The notes: generated by a model not told the origin, from the letters alone. 64,000 nucleotides of DNA from Halomarina ordinaria (GCF_030553305.1 NZ_JARRAH010000001.1:1426001-1490000); one strand, 5' to 3'; shown: positions 25,607-33,481, counted from the stretch's first letter. Program-made: numbers and translations.

Positions 25607-25930
25607 TCAGCGCCCGGCGTTGGTGACCTGTTCGACCTCGACTTCGACGTGGACGTCGTCGGGGAACTCGCGCTGGGAGGCCTGGCGGGCGAAGCCGTCG
25701 TGGCCGACGATGCGGACGGTCCGCTTGTAGACGGTGTACTCCCAGGGGTCGAAGGAGTCGCCGTCGTCGAGGCGTTTCGACAGCGGGACGCGATAGTCCG
25801 CCGGCGGTGCGGGGTGTGGCCCCTTCAACTCGGCGCCCTTTCGCTCGGCGGTGGTCTTGATGTCGCCGACGACGTCCTCGAGGACGTGACGGTTCCCGCT
25901 GGTGAGGGTGAGGGTGGTGACGAACGTCAT
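25607..25930 (-). CDS. uS10-like protein (ribosomal protein S10 paralogue)
   Basis: A 107-residue protein with the S10 fold pattern: an N-terminal strand MTFVTTLTLTSGN, helix HVLEDVVGDIKTTAERKGAELKGPHPAPP with the conserved GP-x-P loop, LSKRLDDGDSFDPWEYTVYKRTVRIVGHD with the YxxxxxRTV-like block, then a C-terminal strand VHVEVEVEQV. The canonical haloarchaeal S10 gene sits in the elongation-factor operon, not here, so this is probably a divergent paralogue. Start at ATG 25930; the upstream extension is not family-like. Confidence 0.75.
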   Translation of the reverse strand: MTFVTTLTLTSGNRHVLEDVVGDIKTTAERKGAELKGPHPAPPADYRVPLSKRLDDGDSFDPWEYTVYKRTVRIVGHDGFARQASQREFPDDVHVEVEVEQVTNAGR

Positions 25931-26014
25931 ACCCGCTCGGTGGCACGCGAGCGGCAAAAACGCACCCATCCGGATGGCGATATTCTCTTAAGCGACGACA
26001 CAGTAGTGAGCGCC

Positions 26015-26443
26015 ATGATAGAGGCCACGAGTTCAGGAGCGATCCTGTTCCGCGATACGCGTGGCCGTCGCGAGTACCTCCTCCTCAAGAGCCGCACGGG
26101 GGACTGGGAGTTCCCCAAGGGCGGCGTGGAGGGGAAAGAGGAGCTTCAGCAGACGGCCATCCGGGAGATAGCAGAGGAGGCCGGTATCGAGGACATCCGA
26201 CTCATCGACGGCTTCAGAGAGGACTACGACTACATCTTCGAGGCGAACGGGAACACCATCCACAAGACGGTCCACCTGTTCATCGCGAAGTCCTTCGAGG
26301 CGAGCGCCGAGCTCTCGACGGAACACCGCGACCTGCAGTGGCGCGACTACGAACAGGCGGTCAACACCATCACGCAGGACGGCCCCCGTGACATCCTGAA
26401 GGAGGCCCACGAGTTCCTCGACAACGGCGGCCTCGACGGCTGA
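26015..26443 (+). CDS. Nudix hydrolase (diadenosine tetraphosphatase-like)
   Basis: A 142-residue Nudix hydrolase. The Nudix box GGVEGKEELQQTAIREIAEEAGI spans about residues 37-59 and fits Gx5Ex7REUxEExGU with all catalytic glutamates. The N-terminus SSGAILFRDTRGRREYLLLKS and the short length resemble bis(5'-nucleosyl)-tetraphosphatases. A CTTAAG box at 25987-25992, about 25 bases before the ATG, suggests a leaderless transcript. The following gene begins 3 bases after the stop codon, so the two probably form an operon. Confidence 0.87.
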   Translation: MIEATSSGAILFRDTRGRREYLLLKSRTGDWEFPKGGVEGKEELQQTAIREIAEEAGIEDIRLIDGFREDYDYIFEANGNTIHKTVHLFIAKSFEASAELSTEHRDLQWRDYEQAVNTITQDGPRDILKEAHEFLDNGGLDG

Positions 26444-26445
26444 CC

Positions 26446-27480
26446 GTGTCGGCTCGGGAGTTCACGTTCGAACTCCGGGTCTGCCAGTGGGCCGAGCGCA
26501 ACTGGCCCCCCGGGGACGACCCCGGAGCGGGCACCACCAGCCTCGTCGCCCGGCAACTCGGCACCCGGGGGCGTCGCTGGGACACGCTCGTCCTTGAGTG
26601 CGACCGCGACGCCCTCGCCGCCAGAGGCGTCTTCGGTCCCGAGCGCCTGAGCAGCGACCTCCTGCACGTCGTCCGTCACGCGCCCCGCGAGTGGGCGTAC
26701 TACCGCGAGGCGCTCCCCGACCCCGGTTACCCCTGGCGCTACGTCCGCGAGGCGGTCCACGAGGCCGACAGTCGGGGTATCGTCGAGACGCGCCGGCGCG
26801 GCGGGCGCATCGAGTGTCGCCGCAGGTGGTTCTACCCCGACTGGTGCGAGCGCATCGTCGCCATCGAGAACAAACCCGACCTGGACGCCAGCGCCGCGCG
26901 GGCGCTCGCCGACCAGCTGGAGCGGGACGTGGCGCTCGGCCTGGCCGACGAGGTGTGGGTGGCGACGCGCGCGACCGGCGAAGGGGTGGAACCGGCGCTG
27001 CTCGAACGCCTCCCGGTCGAGGCGGGTATCCTCACCGTCGGTGAGGAGGGCGTCTCGGTAGCGTGGCACCCCCGTACCCTCGCCGTCTCGGAACCGGGGA
27101 CGCGCATCCTCGACCGGCCGTCCGGGGGGCCGGGCGACCGCTCGGCCGCCCGCTTCGAGTACGTCGACCCGGCGTGGAAGCGCGCGAAGCGCCGCGAGAT
27201 AGCCGAGCGCGCCTACGAGCGCGGGTGGCGCTCGTACGTCGATACCATGCGTCCGGACTGTCGGTACTTCGAGTTGCGCCGCGACGGGGGGGACGTCCTC
27301 CCGTGGTGCGCGGCGAAGGGGCGCAGTCAGACCGCCCGGGAGTGTTCGGGGCGGTGTCCCGAGTTCGAACCCGAACCGCCCGCCTGGCGGACCCGCGGGT
27401 GGCCGATAACGGGCGGCCCGGGGAAGGGGTTCAGACGCCTGCTGGACCGCCAGCGCGCGCGCGAGCGGCGCGTCGACTAG
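26446..27480 (+). CDS. DUF5787-like haloarchaeal protein with PD-(D/E)XK-like core and four-cysteine tail
   Basis: A 344-residue protein of unestablished function. The segment WFYPDWCERIVAIENKPDLD (residues 128-147) resembles the PD...(D/E)xK core of restriction-endonuclease-fold nucleases, with Asp132, Glu141 and Lys143 as the candidate catalytic triad, followed by a helix and the strand DEVWVATR. The C-terminal part carries Cys272, Cys288, Cys300 and Cys304 (C-x15-C-x11-C-x3-C), which could hold zinc or an iron-sulfur cluster. The GTG start follows the Nudix stop by two bases. Convergent with the DUF5797-like gene, with no bases between stop codons. Confidence 0.65.
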   Translation: MSAREFTFELRVCQWAERNWPPGDDPGAGTTSLVARQLGTRGRRWDTLVLECDRDALAARGVFGPERLSSDLLHVVRHAPREWAYYREALPDPGYPWRYVREAVHEADSRGIVETRRRGGRIECRRRWFYPDWCERIVAIENKPDLDASAARALADQLERDVALGLADEVWVATRATGEGVEPALLERLPVEAGILTVGEEGVSVAWHPRTLAVSEPGTRILDRPSGGPGDRSAARFEYVDPAWKRAKRREIAERAYERGWRSYVDTMRPDCRYFELRRDGGDVLPWCAAKGRSQTARECSGRCPEFEPEPPAWRTRGWPITGGPGKGFRRLLDRQRARERRVD

Positions 27481-27960
27481 TCACGAGTCGTCGATGGATT
27501 CGACGGCGAGTTCCGACCGGGGGACCGCGAGCCGGAAGGTCGGGACGGTCTGTCGGACCATCTCGACGACGCCCTTGTCCTGGAGGCTCCGCAGGCCGGA
27601 GCGCACGTCGTCGACGTCCGCCGCCTCGACGCCCGCGTCGCGGACCTTGTGGAGGACGGAGACGACGCTCTCGGGGTCGTCGTCGGGACCGGCGAGGACC
27701 TCGGTGATGCGCACCTGAAGGTCGGGAACGCGGATGGCCTCGTCGCTCGGGTCGAGGCCGAGCAGTTCGGAGGCCTCCGCCGTCGCGCGGATGAGGCTGT
27801 TCTCGTCGCGGAAGTAGTACTCCTTCAGTTCCGATTCGAGGTATCGGTGGACCTCGCTGCCGCTCTCCATCTCCCAGCGGTCCTGTAGCTCGCCGTTCTT
27901 CGTCGGCTGGAGGTCGACGACGTCGCGTAGCCTCTCTTTCGCCTGCTCAGAGAGTGTCAC
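27481..27960 (-). CDS. DUF5797-like haloarchaeal protein
   Basis: A 159-residue acidic protein, mainly helical. The N-terminal part (LSEQAKERLRDVVDLQPTKNGELQDRW) and the C-terminal part (GLRSLQDKGVVEMVRQTVPTFRLAV) both look like winged-helix elements, suggesting a DNA-binding or regulatory role; the central ENSLIRATAEASELLG is conserved-looking. It starts with GTG at 27960, consistent with an N-terminus MTLSEQ. Function unknown. Confidence 0.6.
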   Translation of the reverse strand: MTLSEQAKERLRDVVDLQPTKNGELQDRWEMESGSEVHRYLESELKEYYFRDENSLIRATAEASELLGLDPSDEAIRVPDLQVRITEVLAGPDDDPESVVSVLHKVRDAGVEAADVDDVRSGLRSLQDKGVVEMVRQTVPTFRLAVPRSELAVESIDDS

Positions 27961-28267
27961 TGCGCGACCGTACGGACAGGGGGTACATCGTCGTTGCGAC
28001 TTTCGGACACTCGGCACGGAGGGGGAACGAGGTCGGACGCGTCCGACGAAGGCGGATGCGACCGGCGCACCGAATCGGGCGTGGCCGCCCCGCCGAAAGC
28101 CATCGGTCGATTGCACGTCTCGGGAGTCGTTCCGTGCTACGAACTGGACCGCGAGCGACCGGCGGGAGCGAGCGGACCGACGAACCCCCGAAGGGGGTGA
28201 GGAGGGTTTTCGTCCAGGTTTTGCCAGGGAGCGGCCGGAGGCCGCTCCCGCAGCAACACGTGGGGGT
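27961..28267. other. 307-base intergenic region
   Basis: Lies between two minus-strand genes. The right part (28166-28267) is the composite palindromic element described separately. The rest (27961-28165) contains no convincing reading frame or RNA gene; the promoter of the DUF5797-like gene should lie just to the right of 27960, but no clear TATA box was found. Confidence 0.5.
28166..28267 (-). repeat. Composite palindromic 3' element, copy A
   Basis: Read on the minus strand it follows the geranylgeranyl reductase stop. It consists of CCACGTGTTGC, then a perfect 10-bp hairpin (28227-28236 with 28240-28249, loop of three), then the constant segment AAAACCTGGACGAAAA, then a 6-bp hairpin (ACCCCC/GGGGGT at 28184-28189 and 28193-28198), then GTCGGTCCGCTCGCTC (28166-28181). 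The outer arms pair with each other imperfectly. The constant parts recur at 33482-33597 and, without the last segment, at 42059-42158, while the hairpins differ completely. Confidence 0.75.
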
Positions 28268-29683
28268 TCAGTACTTCGCCTCGGCGTCGATGGTCGCGTA
28301 GATGTCGTCCATGATGCGGTCGCGCTTGACCCGCCAGAGAGGGAAGCCCTCGGGGCTGTCTGGGTAGCGCTCGTAGTGGCGCAGGAGGCGGTCGGCGAGG
28401 CGCTTCGTCCGGTAGAGGTCGACGAGGGTGTCCCAGTGGCCGCGGGACTTCCAGAGCGTCCGGACGGCGAGGCCGGGACCGACGCCGGCGGTGCCGGAGT
28501 AGAGCGCCTCGGAGAGTTCCTCGCCCGGGAGCGCCGCGAGCAGGCCCATCAGGTCGTCGAGGTCGTACGCCGTCGAGAAGATGTTGTAGACGTCGAGGGC
28601 GGCGTAGCGCCCGCCGTAGTGGTCCATGACGCGGCTGTTGTACCGCCAGAGCGTCTCCTCGCTCGGGTCGCCGGTCTCGAGCGCCTCGATGACCTGCTCG
28701 CCGGCGTACTTCCCGGCGTAGGCGGCCCCCGCGATGCCCCCGCCGGTGGTGGGGTTGACGTGGGCGGCGGCGTCACCGACGGCGACGAACCCCGGCGCGA
28801 CCGCCGAGTCGTACGTGCGACGGGTGGGCAGCGCCGCCCCGAGTTTGTCGAGGACGCGCGCGTTCTCGAACTCCGGGCGGTTCTGCAGGTCCTCGCGGAG
28901 GTCCTGGACCAGTTTCATCGGCTGTTCGTTCATCTGGAAGCCGAGGCCGACGTTGATCTCCGTGGGCGTCCGCGGGAAGTACCAGAGGTAGCCGGCGGCG
29001 CGTTTCGTGGGCTTGAACACGAGGGCGTCGTGCCACTCGACGGGCTCGTCGACCTCGACGATTTCGCGGTAGGCCGAGGCGAACTGCGAGTAGCGGACGT
29101 TCGTGTCGAACGTCGCGTGGCCGAAGTCGGCCTTGTCCTGGAGGAGCGAGAGCGCGCCCGCCCCGTCGACGACGACGTCGCCCTCGTAGGTGACGGGGTC
29201 GCCCTTCCGGATGGCGGAGACGCCGGTCACCCGGCCGTCGCCGCGCTGGTGGACGTCCTTCACGACCGTGTCGTAGTGGAACTCGACGCCGGTACGCTCG
29301 GCACCCTCGATGATGCGTCGCCCGTACTCGTAGCGGTCGATGACGGCGAGTTCGCCGGGGACGGGGATGTCGAGGACGGCGTTCTCGGCCGGTATCTCGA
29401 AGCGCCCGTGGTCGACCACCGTGTTGGTGAACGCCGACTCTATCTGCGACTTCGGGATGACGTCGGGGAAGTTCGCCGCCCCCTTGAGCGCGTCGCCGCA
29501 GGCGATGTGGCCGGCCTCCTCCGCGGTCTTGCGTTCGAGGACGACGACGTCGTACCCGGCCCTGGCGACGGTCGCCGCGGCGTAGCACCCCCCGGTCCCC
29601 GCGCCGACGACGACGACGTCGTGCGTCCGCGTCCGACCGCCGGACGCACCCGACGCGTCGTCGTCGCGCTCGTGTGTGCTCAT
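28268..29683 (-). CDS. Geranylgeranyl reductase family flavoprotein
   Basis: FAD-dependent reductase, 471 residues, predicted to saturate isoprenoid chains of archaeal membrane lipids or of menaquinone. It has an N-terminal dinucleotide fold VVVGAGTGGCYAAATVARAG (about residues 24-43), the substrate-site block GHIACGDALKG near 58-68, the family motif GYLWYFP near 232-238, and the FAD motif VAVGDAAAHVNPTTGGGI near 310. Haloarchaea carry several paralogues, one more being at 38537. A TATA-like GGTTTTCAC about 26 bases upstream indicates a leaderless transcript. A composite palindromic element directly follows its stop. Confidence 0.87.
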   Translation of the reverse strand: MSTHERDDDASGASGGRTRTHDVVVVGAGTGGCYAAATVARAGYDVVVLERKTAEEAGHIACGDALKGAANFPDVIPKSQIESAFTNTVVDHGRFEIPAENAVLDIPVPGELAVIDRYEYGRRIIEGAERTGVEFHYDTVVKDVHQRGDGRVTGVSAIRKGDPVTYEGDVVVDGAGALSLLQDKADFGHATFDTNVRYSQFASAYREIVEVDEPVEWHDALVFKPTKRAAGYLWYFPRTPTEINVGLGFQMNEQPMKLVQDLREDLQNRPEFENARVLDKLGAALPTRRTYDSAVAPGFVAVGDAAAHVNPTTGGGIAGAAYAGKYAGEQVIEALETGDPSEETLWRYNSRVMDHYGGRYAALDVYNIFSTAYDLDDLMGLLAALPGEELSEALYSGTAGVGPGLAVRTLWKSRGHWDTLVDLYRTKRLADRLLRHYERYPDSPEGFPLWRVKRDRIMDDIYATIDAEAKY

Positions 29684-29792
29684 GCCTGTTGCTCCAATCG
29701 CCGCGTGAAAACCTTTGTCGAATTATCCGTTGTCGCAGTGAGGACACGTTCCACCAAGAAGAGTTTAGTCCCGCATCGTCCAATCGCCGTCC

Positions 29793-30119
29793 ATGACCGA
29801 GTACACCGTCGAGTTCGTGGGGACCGGCGAGAGCATCACCGTCTCGGACAAGCAGACCATCCTCAGTCGCTGTATCGAGGAGGGCATCGCCCAGGAGTAC
29901 TCCTGTCGCGTCGGGATGTGTCTGGCCTGCTCGGCGGAGATACTCGAGGGGGAGGTCGAACAGCCCGTCGCGGTGGCCCGCGGCCTCACCGAGGAGGAGG
30001 CGGAACGCTACGCGCTGACGTGCATGGCCCGGCCCGCCTCCGACCTCCGCCTCGACCGCGGGAAGTACCCGCCGAGCATCGAGGACGAGACGGCGGACGC
30101 CGCGAGCGCGGACGACTGA
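29793..30119 (+). CDS. [2Fe-2S] ferredoxin
   Basis: Plant-type 2Fe-2S ferredoxin, 108 residues. The cluster ligands are Cys38, Cys43, Cys46 and Cys77 (C-x4-C-x2-C...C) in SCRVGMCLACSAEIL and LTCMARP. Lacks the long halophilic insertion of the major haloarchaeal ferredoxin, so it is one of the smaller paralogues; its acidic tail is only about ten residues. Likely electron donor for a neighbouring or distant reductase. A GTTTAG box about 28 bases before the ATG suggests a leaderless transcript. Confidence 0.92.
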   Translation: MTEYTVEFVGTGESITVSDKQTILSRCIEEGIAQEYSCRVGMCLACSAEILEGEVEQPVAVARGLTEEEAERYALTCMARPASDLRLDRGKYPPSIEDETADAASADD

Positions 30120-30158
30120 GGGGAACCCGTCGAGGCGACGCCGTTCGACGACGCCGAC

Positions 30159-31196
30159 TCAGTCGTCGGCCGCCGTCGGTGCGTCGACGGCGCCCTCGTG
30201 GTGCTTGCGGGCGTGTTCGCGCAGGCGCTCGGAGACGCCGGGGACCTCCTCGGCCGAGACGGGGCCCGCGTCGCGAATCTCGTCGAGCGAGCGGGGGAAC
30301 TGTCGCAGCGAGTAGTGGAGCGCGATGCCGGCTTTCGCCCCCTCGCCCATGGCGACGGGAATCTGGTTGTGGCCGGGCGTGAGGTCGCCGACGGCGAAGA
30401 CGCCGTCGACGCTGGTGCGGCCGTGGTCGTCGACGGCGACGGTACCGTCGTCGTTCAGGTCACAGCCGAGCGACTCGGCGAGGCCGTTGTTGTAGTCCGA
30501 GCCGTACATCGGGAAGCCGCCCTTGTACTCCCGGCGGGTGCCGTCCTCGAACTCGAAGGCTTCGAGCCAGCCGTCCTCGCCCTTCTCCATGCCCGTGACG
30601 TCTTCCTCGACGACGTCGACGGGGTGGGCGCGCAGGCGCTCGTCGGTCTCGTCGCTCCACTCCGGTTCCGCCCCGCGGGTGAGGAGGTCCACCTCGGGCG
30701 TGAAGTTGAGCATGATCATGGCGACCTGGGCGGCGCTCTCGCCGGTACCCATCACGAAGACGGGTTCGTCGACGAACATGTAGGCGTCGCAGTGGAGACA
30801 CCAGTGCAGGCCGCGGCCCGTCCGGGGGAGCGGCGGGTCCGGACGCACGTCCGAGAAGCCCGTGGCGAGGACGACGTGGTCGGCGACGAGTTCGACGTCG
30901 GTGCCGACGACGAGGAAGCGGCCGTCGTCCGTGCGCTCGACGTCGGTGACGAGGTCGCGGTGCAGGTCGGCGCCGTAGGACCGGACCTGCTCGGTCGCCG
31001 TCTGGAGGAACTCGTTGCCGGAGACGGACTCGGGGACGCCGATGACGTTGTGCGTGTCGAGCATCATCGCGGCGCGGCCGCCGCCGCGGTTGACGACGAC
31101 GGTGTCGTGACCGAGTCGGGTCGCGTACAGCGCGGCGGTGAGGCCGGCGGGGCCCCCGCCGACGACTGCCACCTGGTACTCCGGGATGTCTGACAT
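30159..31196 (-). CDS. Thioredoxin-reductase-like FAD/NAD(P) oxidoreductase
   Basis: A 345-residue flavoprotein of the thioredoxin reductase superfamily. The FAD motif VVGGGPAGLTAALYATRLG is at residues 11-29; the redox dithiol is Cys133-Cys136 in HWCLHCDAYMF, so the usual CATC is CLHC; the NAD(P) site VMGTGESAAQVAM follows; and the C-terminal FAD block VFAVGDLTPGHNQIPVAMGEGAKAG is intact. Start at ATG 31196 (MSDIPEYQV). Electron acceptor could be thioredoxin, the monothiol glutaredoxin next door or ferredoxin; undetermined. Convergent with the ferredoxin gene and divergent from glutaredoxin. Confidence 0.87.
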   Translation of the reverse strand: MSDIPEYQVAVVGGGPAGLTAALYATRLGHDTVVVNRGGGRAAMMLDTHNVIGVPESVSGNEFLQTATEQVRSYGADLHRDLVTDVERTDDGRFLVVGTDVELVADHVVLATGFSDVRPDPPLPRTGRGLHWCLHCDAYMFVDEPVFVMGTGESAAQVAMIMLNFTPEVDLLTRGAEPEWSDETDERLRAHPVDVVEEDVTGMEKGEDGWLEAFEFEDGTRREYKGGFPMYGSDYNNGLAESLGCDLNDDGTVAVDDHGRTSVDGVFAVGDLTPGHNQIPVAMGEGAKAGIALHYSLRQFPRSLDEIRDAGPVSAEEVPGVSERLREHARKHHEGAVDAPTAADD

Positions 31197-31324
31197 GGAC
31201 GTCGCTTGGAAGGGTACGCACATAATCGTCCGGTCGCGTGTGCGCTGCGTCCGCCCGGTCGGGAAGGGAACCGAGACGACCGCTCGACGAAACACGTTTG
31301 CCCGGCGACCCGACTAGAGAGTGT

Positions 31325-31669
31325 ATGACGTTCGACCCCAACCCCGAACTGAGCGAGGCGGAAGTGAGCGAGCGCGTCGACACGGCCATCGCCGAGAACG
31401 ACGTCGTCCTGTTCATGAAGGGGACGCCGCTGATGCCCCAGTGTGGCTACTCGCGGCGGGCCGTCGGCCTCATCCGCCAGCACCGTGAGGACGTCGCCAC
31501 CGTGGACGTGCTGGAGGCGCTCGACGCCTACCGCGCCGCGCTGAAGGAGCACAGCGGCTGGGAGACCATCCCCCAGACGTACGTCGAGGGGGAGTTCGTC
31601 GGCGGGAGCGACGTCCTCGCGGAACTCGACGAACGGGGGGAACTCGAGGCGACGCTGTCCGGGAAATAG
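31325..31669 (+). CDS. Monothiol glutaredoxin
   Basis: A 114-residue glutaredoxin of the monothiol class. Active site PQCGYS with Cys40, preceded by VVLFMKGTPLMP and followed by the cis-Pro segment WETIPQTYVEGEFVGGSDV that binds glutathione in other organisms. Since haloarchaea use gamma-glutamylcysteine rather than glutathione, its thiol partner, if any, is probably different; monothiol glutaredoxins typically carry or transfer 2Fe-2S clusters, which would fit the nearby ferredoxin. Confidence 0.9.
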   Translation: MTFDPNPELSEAEVSERVDTAIAENDVVLFMKGTPLMPQCGYSRRAVGLIRQHREDVATVDVLEALDAYRAALKEHSGWETIPQTYVEGEFVGGSDVLAELDERGELEATLSGK

Positions 31670-31701
31670 CCACACGTGTGAGCGAGTGACAAAAAGGGCA
31701 G

Positions 31702-31710
31702 AAAATATAA
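31702..31710 (+). promoter_or_regulatory. TATA box upstream of gene at 31787
   Basis: AAATATAAG in an otherwise G+C-rich region is a strong archaeal TATA box. Transcription would start near 31735, leaving a leader of about 50 bases that contains a GGAGGTGA ribosome-binding-like sequence (near 31728-31735) and a CAGCAGCCCCAG tract; an unusually structured leader for a haloarchaeal gene. Confidence 0.5.
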
Positions 31711-31786
31711 GCTACAAGTCCCTAGAGGGAGGTGACCAGTTCCGGTCGCGGGGACGCAGCAGCCCCAGTTAGCGCATGCTAAGCCC

Positions 31787-32392
31787 ATGACCAGCCACGT
31801 ATACACTCTTCACTCGACCCTCGAACTGCCACTCGAAGACGTCTATGATTACTTCGAGGATGCCACCCTCCCCGTCGAAATCGCGGACGTAGAGATAACG
31901 CGCCGAAACAACACGCTCATCGTGAGTGCCGTCTCGGCCGAGAACAACATCAGCAAGTACACCCCGACGGCGCAGTTGAAAGCGAGCGTCACCGAGAACC
32001 GTGTCTACCTCGACGAGGAGGAAGACGAGGAGAGCGGTCCGTTCGGCGGCGGCCCGTCGGGAGCACCACAGTGGGCCGCCTTCGGCCAGCAGCAGGAAGA
32101 GGAGATGGAACGACCCTCGGAGCTCGTGGAGTACGCCTGCTTCAAGGGGGACCGAGAGACCGTCCTGCAGAACACCGCCCTCCAGTACCCGATGTTCGAG
32201 GTCCTCTGTGACCTCGCCACCGAGTGCGAGAAGGGAACGCTCACCGCCATCACCGCCCGCGACGGCGAACTGCGCGCGACGCGCATCGTCGACGGGGAAG
32301 AGCGCGCCGCGACGCTGAAGGTCGTCGAGGACCCGCGCGAGGCCCCCAACGGGAACGGTATCAACTGGCGCGACAACAAGTTCATCAGCTAA
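31787..32392 (+). CDS. Uncharacterised haloarchaeal protein
   Basis: A 201-residue acidic protein I do not recognise beyond its being of haloarchaeal type. It starts MTSHVYTLHSTLELPLEDVYDYFED and has an alternating strand-helix pattern to residue ~70, a Gly/Gln/Glu-rich acidic linker (EEEDEESGPFGGGPSGAP...QQQEEEME) at about 76-105, and a second domain with TVLQNTALQYPMFEVLCDLATECEKGTLTAITARDGELRATRIV. No membrane segment, catalytic motif or metal site is evident. Strong TATA box about 80 bases upstream. Confidence 0.6.
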   Translation: MTSHVYTLHSTLELPLEDVYDYFEDATLPVEIADVEITRRNNTLIVSAVSAENNISKYTPTAQLKASVTENRVYLDEEEDEESGPFGGGPSGAPQWAAFGQQQEEEMERPSELVEYACFKGDRETVLQNTALQYPMFEVLCDLATECEKGTLTAITARDGELRATRIVDGEERAATLKVVEDPREAPNGNGINWRDNKFIS

Positions 32393-32515
32393 CGCGTCCG
32401 CTGTCCTCCCCTAACGCTTCGACCGTGAGCCGCGGCCACACGCCTCGTACACACCAGCGAGCCCTTCCGAGGCCACAAGCGGTAAGTGGCTGGTAATAAT
32501 ATCTAATTAGCACAC

Positions 32516-33481
32516 ATGGCAGACTTCCCGGAGTACCTCGACGTGGACTACGCGGACGGCGAGGGCGAGTCCCCCGAGGACTACCCCGAACTGGAAGACA
32601 AGATAGAGAAGGCCATCGAGGTCACGAAGGTCGGCCTCGAGGAGTACGAGAACCCCGCCATCATGTGGACCGGTGGGAAGGACTCGACGCTCACGCTCTA
32701 CTTCGTGAAGGAGGTCGCGGAGCAGTACGACATCGAACTGCCGCCGACCATCTTCATCGACCACTTCCAGCACTTCGACGAACTCATCGACTTCGTCGAG
32801 CACTGGGCCGACGAGTGGGACCTGGAGGTCGTCTTCGCGCGCAACGAGGACGTCGGCGAGTACGTCGACGAGAACGGCCTCACCCCGGGCGACGACATCC
32901 CCGTCGACGAACTCAACGACCAGAACCAGCACCACGTGCGGAACATGCTCGAGTACGACGAGGAGACGTTCCCGTTCCTGCTCGACACCTACGTGGGGAA
33001 CCACCTCCTCAAGACCGTCGCGCTGAACAACGCGCTCGAGGAGTACGACGTCGACGGCATCTTCTCGGGCATCCGCTGGGACGAGCAGGACGCCCGCGCC
33101 GAAGAGACGTTCTTCAGCCCGCGTCACGACCCCGAGATCTACCCGCCCCACGACCGCATCCAGCCCATCCTCCAGTTCGAGGAGCGCGCCGTCTGGGACG
33201 CCTTCTGGAACTTCGTCGTCCCCGAGTCGGTCGAGGACTACCCCGCCGGGTACGTCCCCGAGAGCTACGACGACCTGCCGAACGACCTCAGCCACGAGGA
33301 CATCCCGGTCTCGCCGAAGTACTTCGCCGGCTTCCGTTCGCTGGGCAGCGAGGTCTCGACGGACAAGAGCGCCGAGGAACCCGCCTGGCTGCAGGACCTC
33401 GAAGGCACGACCGAGCGCGCGGGCCGCGCCCAGGACAAGGAGGACCTGATGGCGCGCCTGCGCGACCTCGGTTACATGTAG
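32516..33481 (+). CDS. Cysteine-free CysD/PAPS-reductase-superfamily PP-loop protein, paralogue 1
   Basis: A 321-residue ATP-pyrophosphatase-fold protein. The PP-loop TGGKDST is at residues 52-58, followed by IFIDHFQHFDELIDF, and R187-W-D-E-Q-D-A-R194-A matches the RRDEEKSRA motif of ATP sulfurylase small subunit CysD rather than PAPS reductase. The protein contains no cysteine at all, whereas PAPS reductase needs a catalytic C-terminal cysteine, so an automatic PAPS reductase label would be wrong in function. Probable chemistry is adenylation of an unknown acceptor. A close paralogue lies at 34764. AT-rich TAATAATATCTAA precedes the ATG. Confidence 0.8.
   Translation: MADFPEYLDVDYADGEGESPEDYPELEDKIEKAIEVTKVGLEEYENPAIMWTGGKDSTLTLYFVKEVAEQYDIELPPTIFIDHFQHFDELIDFVEHWADEWDLEVVFARNEDVGEYVDENGLTPGDDIPVDELNDQNQHHVRNMLEYDEETFPFLLDTYVGNHLLKTVALNNALEEYDVDGIFSGIRWDEQDARAEETFFSPRHDPEIYPPHDRIQPILQFEERAVWDAFWNFVVPESVEDYPAGYVPESYDDLPNDLSHEDIPVSPKYFAGFRSLGSEVSTDKSAEEPAWLQDLEGTTERAGRAQDKEDLMARLRDLGYM

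Noticed and set aside
28376-30382. A 668-codon plus-strand open frame opposite the geranylgeranyl reductase gene
   Set aside because: Shadow frame; composition is repetitive Val/Asp/Arg and the minus-strand flavoprotein is clear.
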